From NCBI GenBank assembly GCA_004352715.1, contig SCFE01000081.1, positions 1,124,174 to 1,188,173 of the forward strand: 64,000 bases of DNA. Direction: 5' to 3'. A model generated the notes under the pieces. It was not told where the DNA came from and ran no database searches. It saw only the letters and a list, made by a program, of their open reading frames with translations. Positions 57,351 to 64,000 of this stretch are shown here, one piece after another (position 1 is the first letter of the stretch; each line of letters opens with the position of its first letter). Source of the DNA: Hofstenia miamia (Eukaryota > Xenacoelomorpha > Acoela). The translations under genes and the position numbers were made by a program.

Positions 57351-58810
57351 ATAACAGCAGGTCTGAGAAGTGTCAGACTTTTTCTGGGCAACAAATATAT
57401 CAGATGTTCAGTAGAAATCCCTGAAAAATTTAGGAAAATTGGTCATGCTTCAAATATTCTGGTGTGAGCTTACTAAAGCAAAATAACCTTTCAACTTGAG
57501 TTATATATGTATGAACATCATCCCCTTTCTTGAAATAAAGCTCACAAAGAAGAGTTTTATACTGATGTTTGAAATTTAGGGCATAATAATGATCTTCAAA
57601 ATGACCAACAAGTAATTGGTAATTGGTCTTAATTTTTTTGTCCAGCATCATGTGTTGATTGTAGGCAAGGCCCTGCAAATACATGGGAAACTGAGCAATG
57701 GTGACATCTTGAGGGGTTCAGTGCTGCTTCATGGTAAGGTCAAAGAGAAACAGCCACTTATCAAAGGAGTGAGAAATTTCATCAGTTTTACCTGTGAACT
57801 TTGTTAACACAGAATGTTTGTTAAAATGATTAACAGTTTCAGTTCCACTAGTTGAAGGATCAATTGAGTGAACCATGGCCAGCATGTTGTTGCAGACCTG
57901 GTATGATCACTTTGAAGTCATGGTATGGTTGATGCAGAAACAGTAGGCACAACTGAGGTGTTGATGAGGACTGGAGGCAAAGGTGTTGCACTAGAAGTGC
58001 AAGGACTGGGAGTAGCTATGGTGGTTAGCATTGACACCTGGGTTAAAGTGGACTGCAGCTTGTGAAAGAAGTAGCTGGCATTACAAATTTTAGTGTCAAA
58101 GAATCAGTAGTGGATACACTGGAGGCACATGGAAGGTGTGCTGAAACAAGTTGAATGACAGTATTAGTAAAACAATTACTGTAGGCATCAAGAATGGGGT
58201 AGAAGGCTGGTAAGGAGGTGTGCTCTCCTGATACATTGGTTTCTGAGGTGTGGAGGGTTGAGTGGTGAGATTCTGAATCTGCAATTGCAGAGAAGTGATA
58301 GCATCAATTAGTCTTTTATCCCTCACCAATGCTTCAGAGGCTTGTAGCCATAAATTTGGCCTGCAAAAAATCAATATGTCACTCATAATTTGCTTGCATC
58401 AAGGTTTGCTGGGAAATAGCTTCTTTGAGCTCTTCAATCTCTGCTGCTTGATGGTCTAAAGGTGGTGAAATTATCATTGCACAGAAGAAAAGGATTAGGA
58501 GGAACATTGCCTGGGTTGAACATTTGTTGAGTAACCACTGGGAGTGATTGAGTAAATTGAGAGGATAAAGAGACATTATCTACTATTCCATTGGTGCAAG
58601 GGATAGCATCCTGGCCACCTACACTTGCACAGGGGATGCTCCATGAGGGAGTCCCATTACAAAAAAACTATCAATTATAAACAATAAAAGAAAAGTATCA
58701 AGAAAATTCAGTAATAATCCAAAAATAATTTGAGATCGTACTCCAGAGAGTCTAGTAGAGAAAACTAAAATGGTAGACAGTGTGGTATCAGGGTTCCATA
58801 CTAAATCCAA
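57330..58810 (-). pseudogene. Gypsy B gag
   Basis: The N-terminal part (58,096-58,810) is broken by stops; it includes KRLIDAITSLQLQIQNLTTQ and a Pro/Thr-rich stretch. The gag core is at 57,430-57,684: YLQGLAYNQHMMLDKKIKTN and FKHQYKTLLCEL. A zinc knuckle reading CCYNCGQKDHM lies at about 57,340. The core resembles gag of element C (KHQY motif), so B and C are related but distinct families. Confidence 0.8.
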
Positions 58811-59400
58811 ATGCTACAAGAAAGAAACAAACAACAAGGTAATAACAGAAACAAGCTAAGAACATCACCAGAGCTTGGTGACAGCTCTAGATCACATCAT
58901 GGTCACAATGTAGAATCTTGGGTTGCTCAGACTACTACAGTTGTACTGGGGAACTCAATGATTAAACAGAAGGTTGCAAAGGCTACCATTACAGTGAGTG
59001 ACCTACATTCTAACAGAAAAACAATGGTATTGGTAATTTGTACTTGAAACAAAGTAACAGTAAAGATAATTTTGTACTTGTAACAAAGTAACAGTAAAGA
59101 TAATCAGAGGACTCACTTCCATAGACAACCAACTCACATGGCATCAAGATGAAGGGGTATCCACAAAGAGAATTCAAAACTCACAAAAGGAGCTACCCTA
59201 TGTGTCTCTAATTGTTATTTCTAGCTCAATAAAAACATTTCTCATTACTTCTATTTCTCAGCTCATGTAATAATAATAACAGCATGTAATTGCCATGCAT
59301 TCATGTTAGCCAGTGGCTTATTATCATCACAGTGTAATGTGTTAATGTAGAATCACTGGGGTGATTCTAGCAAACAAGAGAACATGGTTAAACTATTTCT
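58811..59400 (-). repeat. 5' LTR region of gypsy B
   Basis: It lies upstream of gag on the - strand and shares blocks with 53,728-54,300. TGGAACCCTGATACC just inside (about 58,780-58,798, - strand) is a possible PBS. A 35-base unit (AACAAAGTAACAGTAAAGAT with flanks) is duplicated in tandem at 59,036-59,104. An 8-bp perfect hairpin, AGAATCAC/GTGATTCT, sits at 59,349-59,368 near the outer edge. Confidence 0.6.
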
Positions 59401-60215
59401 CTATTTACAGATGCTTGGGTGTCTTATATACAATGAGTATTTACCATATTTACAAACATGAAAACAACTAGTCAACATGAAAAGCACATGAACTGCGTTG
59501 ATAAACAACAACAACTACTGACTGATGTTACATGCTGCCCCAAGCCAGACTCCATGATTTTTCATTGTTTACCCAATTGATGAGGATCTTGCCCAAATGT
59601 ATCAATTTGACAGGTCTTCACTCAAACATGCAAAACTAAGGAATAGGTGTGGCTAACTCACTTTTGATGGAGTTCATTTTGAATAGAGGCATTGGATTTA
59701 ACCTTCAAAACCAAGCCCATGTTCTGCATGACGCATCCCATACACCAATTGTTGCCAGTGATGACCAAGAATAACAAATAACAAAACCTTTTGACACTGC
59801 AGCATTGATTTTCCTTCCAGAAGAATTGGACAGCAGATCACAAGGAAATTCTTCATGACTTGACACCTGTTCAGTATCACAGGGGTGATTCTACAATATC
59901 ATCCAAGATCATTAAAAGCTCTTCAAAATATTAGATTTTTATTGATATTTTGGAAAAGAAAATCAAACATTTCTAATCATTTAAATCAAAGAACAATTAC
60001 ATTTGGTAAAACTAAGTATAATAGAAAAGTATTTGATATCACCATGGAAGAAATTGGATGACAGTACAAGAAGTTGAAACGCATGATTAAATGACAAAAT
60101 ATCAATTATCTGACAAAATATAGAAGAAGATGTGAAACTCAAGAATCAGTAAAATTATTTAAGTTATATGTAATTTATAAACATAACCAAGAAACAAACA
60201 TTTGTTGTTGTTAAA
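59400..60215. other. CpG-poor stretch, no gene recognised
   Basis: The motif GGGGTGATTCTA occurs at about 59,358 and again at about 59,883, bracketing about 520 bases. This might mark an inserted segment, but no ORF or terminal repeat explains it. Confidence 0.35.
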
Positions 60216-61895
60216 AAATTTTTTCAGTTTTCTTTTAACATATAGTTATTATAAAAAATTTATTTCCATACAATTGTAAATAGTAAATGTATATATTTAA
60301 AACAAAAGTGGGTGAATCAAACAATGAACAAGTATATTCAGATGAGAAAATTCAGAAAAAGTGGTGACAGATGATGCAGATTATTGTGTTTGCACAGATG
60401 CATTGATGCTTTTGCTTACAGTTAGGACTTTTTTAATTAAATCTGTAATTGTTTTCTTTGCAGTACATCTGACACTAAGTAATCTTTGCTTAGTGGTTTT
60501 TGTTTTGGGTTGACACTCAAATATATGTGTCAACCTGAAATTAATGCCAACTAGTGGGTTTTCAGGATAATTCTCAGAGTCTTATTCTAAACTGAATTGA
60601 AATTGTCAGCAATTAATATGACAACCAGGTGGCTGAATAGCATTACAATGCCTAACAGGGTGAAGCCATTAATTTCAGATTTCAGTATCCATAAGTACTG
60701 AGAAAAGTAGCATATTGGGTTATTTGTTGAGGTAGCTGAAAATTCAGAATCCAAGCTGCACTTTCTATTACATCTTGGCATTTAACTGAAATAATATGCA
60801 AAAATTAAAAATTCTCTTCTTATATCAGTTGACCACATTACACAAAACCAATCAGAATTTTTCATATAAAATTTGAATTTAATTGATGGGTTTTCAATAA
60901 ATATAACATTTAGACAAATATAATTTAAATTTTTTTTACTTCAATGTAAATTTTCATCAACTTGTCCATCAATAAATCAATTGAAATTTATTATTATTTA
61001 GTTTTTACAGTATTTTCAAGAGGATTTCTGAGTTTTTCCAATCAAGTTTTACANAAATTTTTTCAGTTTTCTTTTAACATATAGTTATTATAAAAAATTT
61101 ATTTCCATACAATTGTAAATAGTAAATGTATATATTTAAAACAAAAGTGGGTGAATCAAACAATGAACAAGTATATTCAGATGAGAAAATTCAGAAAAAG
61201 TGGTGACAGATGATGCAGATTATTGTGTTTGCACAGATGCATTGATGCTTTTGCTTACAGTTAGGACTTTTTTAATTAAATCTGTAATTGTTTTCTTTGC
61301 AGTACATCTGACACTAAGTAATCTTTGCTTAGTGGTTTTTGTTTTGGGTTGACACTCAAATATATGTGTCAACCTGAAATTAATGCCAACTAGTAGGTTT
61401 TCAGGATAATTCTCAGAGTCTTATTCTAAACTGAATTGAAATTGTCAGCAATTAATATGACAACCAGGTGGCTGAATAGCATTACAATGCCTAACAGGGT
61501 GAAGCCATTAATTTCAGATTTCAGTATCCATAAGTACTGAGAAAAGTAGCATATTGGGTTATTTGTTGAGGTAGCTGAAAATTCAGAATCCAAGCTGCAC
61601 TTTCTATTACATCTTGGCATTTAACTGAAATAATATCCCATATACATCTGTTATAAACTATATATTCAGTATCCGTTTTGAGATATTCAGTATTCGTTTT
61701 GAGAAATTTGGTATTTGTTTCAAGTACCAACCTTTTCAATAAATATAACATTTAGACAAATATAATTTAAATTTTTTTTACTTCAATGTAAATTTTCATC
61801 AACTTGTCCATCAATAAATCAATTGAAATTTATTATTATTTAGTTTTTACAGTATTTTCAAGAGGATTTCTGAGTTTTTCCAATCAAGTTTTACA
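60216..61895. repeat. Near-identical tandem duplication joined at a single N
   Basis: 60,216-60,797 (582 bp) is repeated at 61,055-61,636 with one difference noticed (AGTGGG against AGTAGG). 60,891-61,053 (163 bp) is repeated at 61,733-61,895. The spacers (60,798-60,890 and 61,637-61,732) differ completely. The copies abut at one N (61,054). Two alleles or two overlapping contigs placed end to end would give exactly this picture. Confidence 0.92.
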
Positions 61896-63289
61896 AACTC
61901 ATTTTCACTTGACCTTCTTACATTCTGAGTAATGAAAAACCCTGGAGGAATTATTACACTTATGAAAACATTTTTTACTAAACAATGCAAGCATATTTTT
62001 ATTTTTGGAACATGAAATGCTATTTTTGCATTTCTGCTCACCTATTAATCTATATTATATTATTTCTTAATAGAATTGGAGAAAAAAACAATTTCACAGG
62101 ATTGTTTGTGTTGAGTTATTTGGATTTTGATTAGAGGAAATTGACACCCAATTTAAGCACCAACGTACTTCGATAATTACTCAACAACTTCTATAAAAAT
62201 TATTATTATGTCAAATAGTACAAAACAGCTGTGCGAAAAGTAATAATATCATAATAATGATTTGACAATTTTTTGTAGAGTGAAATAGAAGAAAACTTAT
62301 GATTTACAATTTTAGTATTTCGATAGATTGTAAAAGTTTTATTTTTTAATATAGCGCTTCATTGAGCTGAGAAAAAACTTAGTGGTTAAAAATTATAAGT
62401 GCTACGATGAAAGCCATATTTATTTGATATTAGAAAATGATAATTGAATTGACAACAAACGTAGGAAGATGAATGAATTAAAGTTATATAGTGCTAAGAA
62501 AGCCAAGTTTTTAATATCAGCCAAACTCGTAATGAATAGTTCCGTGCAATATATTTTTAGCCCTATCACTGTCTAGTCCCAATATATGGATCACTGTGAC
62601 ATTACTAATGAGCTTGTGCTTGACCCATATTTGTGTTACTCGACATTGTTAACAACTAAACAAAAAGCGTAAGAGTTATTTTCTGAAAGCTTTTTCAGAC
62701 AGTGAAACGGCTAAAACTGGTGAATATTGCTAAAAATGACTCCATTTTACGTTTTCTGCAATACCGATTGACTAAATCAATACTTAATTGCAAGTTTTAG
62801 TGATTTGTTGCCGTTCTTTATTGATTCTCATGCCATGTAGCAGCTTTTGCTATTTTTTTATTTATCTAAACAATTACAAATAAAATTCAATAAAAAATGG
62901 AAAAACAAATTGTCATGATGGTTGTTTTCTTAACGACTTGAAATATATATTTTACATAATTAGGATATAGTCGTTTAGTGAGGATAAATTTGAGCATTAG
63001 TAATGCTTCACTTGATATTTAACTATCGATTAAAAATATCCTATCATGGCAGTGCTTATTTATTTAATTTATTGCGTTATTTCATTCATTCCTTGTCATA
63101 TTATTATAATATTGATTTGAGGTATACTTCATGTAGTTTATTAGCTTAATGCCTCTTACCTCAATTGAATTAATTTGGAAAAGTGCATAATGCTGAATTG
63201 TAAGAGTAAGTTTACTATGTGCTTCAAAATTTCATATATGTATAACTCAAAACGTTCTAAAAAATTATTGTTGAATACTGAATGTGGAG
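61896..63289. other. Unclassified; return of CpG at about 62,160
   Basis: No gene recognised. CpG reappears abruptly at about 62,163 (ACGTACTTCGAT) and remains frequent to the end of the window. Confidence 0.5.
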
Positions 63290-63595
63290 CTCTTAAAGCT
63301 CGTTGTACGAATTATCTTTTTTGTTCCTTGTAAATCGGAAGTAATTCATTGTATGATGTTCCTCCATATGTTGAGACCTCAAATAGAATGATAGGTATAT
63401 GCCCTAATTTTATTAATATTCCACAATTTGTAGATACGTCTTTCTACGTGTATATATAATGTTTGGTGAATGTTAAATCCTTATCTACATTTATACATAG
63501 ATAATTGTAGAATTCTTCAAACTTTAGTTGGACATCATTTATAGATTGATTGACCGTTATTTTTATCAAAGTCTAAAATTTACAAATAAAATACA
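63290..63595 (-). pseudogene. LINE reverse transcriptase C-terminal remnant
   Basis: On the - strand one frame reads INDVQLKFEEFYNYLCINVD then KDLTFTKHYIYT and, past a stop, KDVSTNCGILIKLGHI. This is the fkyLGi..D..Ltf..H segment after the RT active site, as in the LINE at 35,300-35,400 ([12 protein letters not shown]). The active site is not present in the window. Confidence 0.6.
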
Positions 63596-63660
63596 ATCGG
63601 GTGATTGTAAAATTTCGTTGCATTTGCCTGTTTATTATACAGTTTAATTAGATTTCAGTT

Positions 63661-64000
63661 ATGCCTCCAATTTCGCTGTCCGACCTCAAAAATTTGAGCG
63701 GTGCCCAGTTTACCTCCGCTGTTGATGATCTGAAGAAAGACGCCATCATTTCGTTGTTGCGCCAAGCGGTCACTGCTCTCTCTACCTCGATTCCGTCCTC
63801 AAATGAGGGCCCTGGCGTCATATCATCCTTATCTGAATCCCTCACAAAGCTTTCCTCTGATGTTTCCTCACTACAATCCCAAATGTCCTCTTACAGTGCT
63901 GCTGCCTCACGTTCTGTCTCATCTCTCCCCAGTCATCCTGCTCCGAGTTTCACACCCGCGCTTGCTCCTCCTTCTGTTCGACCGCATCCTCCTAAGCAGT
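63661..64000 (+). CDS. Open reading frame running off the window (LINE ORF1-like?)
   Basis: ATG at 63,661 opens 113 codons with no stop before the window ends: MPPISLSDLKNLSGAQFTSA, then DDLKKDAIISLLRQAVTALS, a Ser-rich segment (SLSESLTKLSSDVSSLQSQM) and a Pro-rich stretch (APSFTPALAPPSVRPHPPKQ). It is far richer in GC and CpG than anything around it and uses C-ending codons freely. A helical start followed by Ser/Pro-rich sequence is common in ORF1 or gag-like proteins of retroelements. A host gene cannot be excluded because only the first exon-like part is visible. Confidence 0.55.
   Translation, partial: MPPISLSDLKNLSGAQFTSAVDDLKKDAIISLLRQAVTALSTSIPSSNEGPGVISSLSESLTKLSSDVSSLQSQMSSYSAAASRSVSSLPSHPAPSFTPALAPPSVRPHPPKQ

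Noticed and set aside
60587-61620. Two identical 64-codon - strand frames as a conserved gene pair
   Set aside because: They are identical because the DNA is duplicated at a probable assembly join; no domain or coding signal.

Overview
The window is animal nuclear DNA, AT-rich and dominated by transposons. The evidence is one conserved metazoan gene split by large GT-AG introns, plus remnants of Ty3/gypsy, Penelope-like, LINE, mariner, IS630-like, hAT and Polinton elements. An invertebrate, possibly an arthropod, is the best guess from the transposon mix; the phylum cannot be settled from sequence alone. I see no bacterial genes, rRNA, tRNA or CRISPR.

Layout. 1-1,750: non-coding DNA with a small inverted-repeat element and a cluster of TGACCY half-sites. 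1,750-8,900: a decayed Ty3/gypsy element (A, + strand) in a stretch almost without CpG. 10,437-30,254: the only host gene I can support, a TMEM184-family membrane protein in eight coding exons (375 codons), all on the + strand. Its introns hold a hAT element, a Penelope-like fragment with a predicted hammerhead ribozyme, a complete mariner, a second mariner remnant, an IS630-like remnant and all five N-gaps. 30,255-36,400: a hAT-type MITE, a LINE 3' end with an endonuclease-like tail, a GIY-YIG fragment and a second LINE reverse transcriptase. 37,600-41,850: gypsy element D (- strand). 42,645-60,000: an almost CpG-free block holding a Polinton-type DNA polymerase B fossil, gypsy elements C and B (- strand), and a pair of about 1.16 kb LTRs in inverted orientation. 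60,216-61,895: a tandem duplication meeting at a single N, probably an assembly artefact. 62,160-64,000: CpG-containing DNA again, with a LINE reverse transcriptase remnant and an open reading frame that runs off the window.

The most unusual signal is compositional. Two blocks (about 1,785-8,900 and 42,645-60,000) contain next to no CpG: by eye, none in 1,785-5,575 and none in 42,645-48,791. GpC remains common there, while the TMEM184 locus has near-normal CpG. The transposon ORFs in these blocks are broken mainly by stop codons and use AGA/AGG for arginine. This looks like extreme CpG erosion confined to transposon islands, with abrupt edges.
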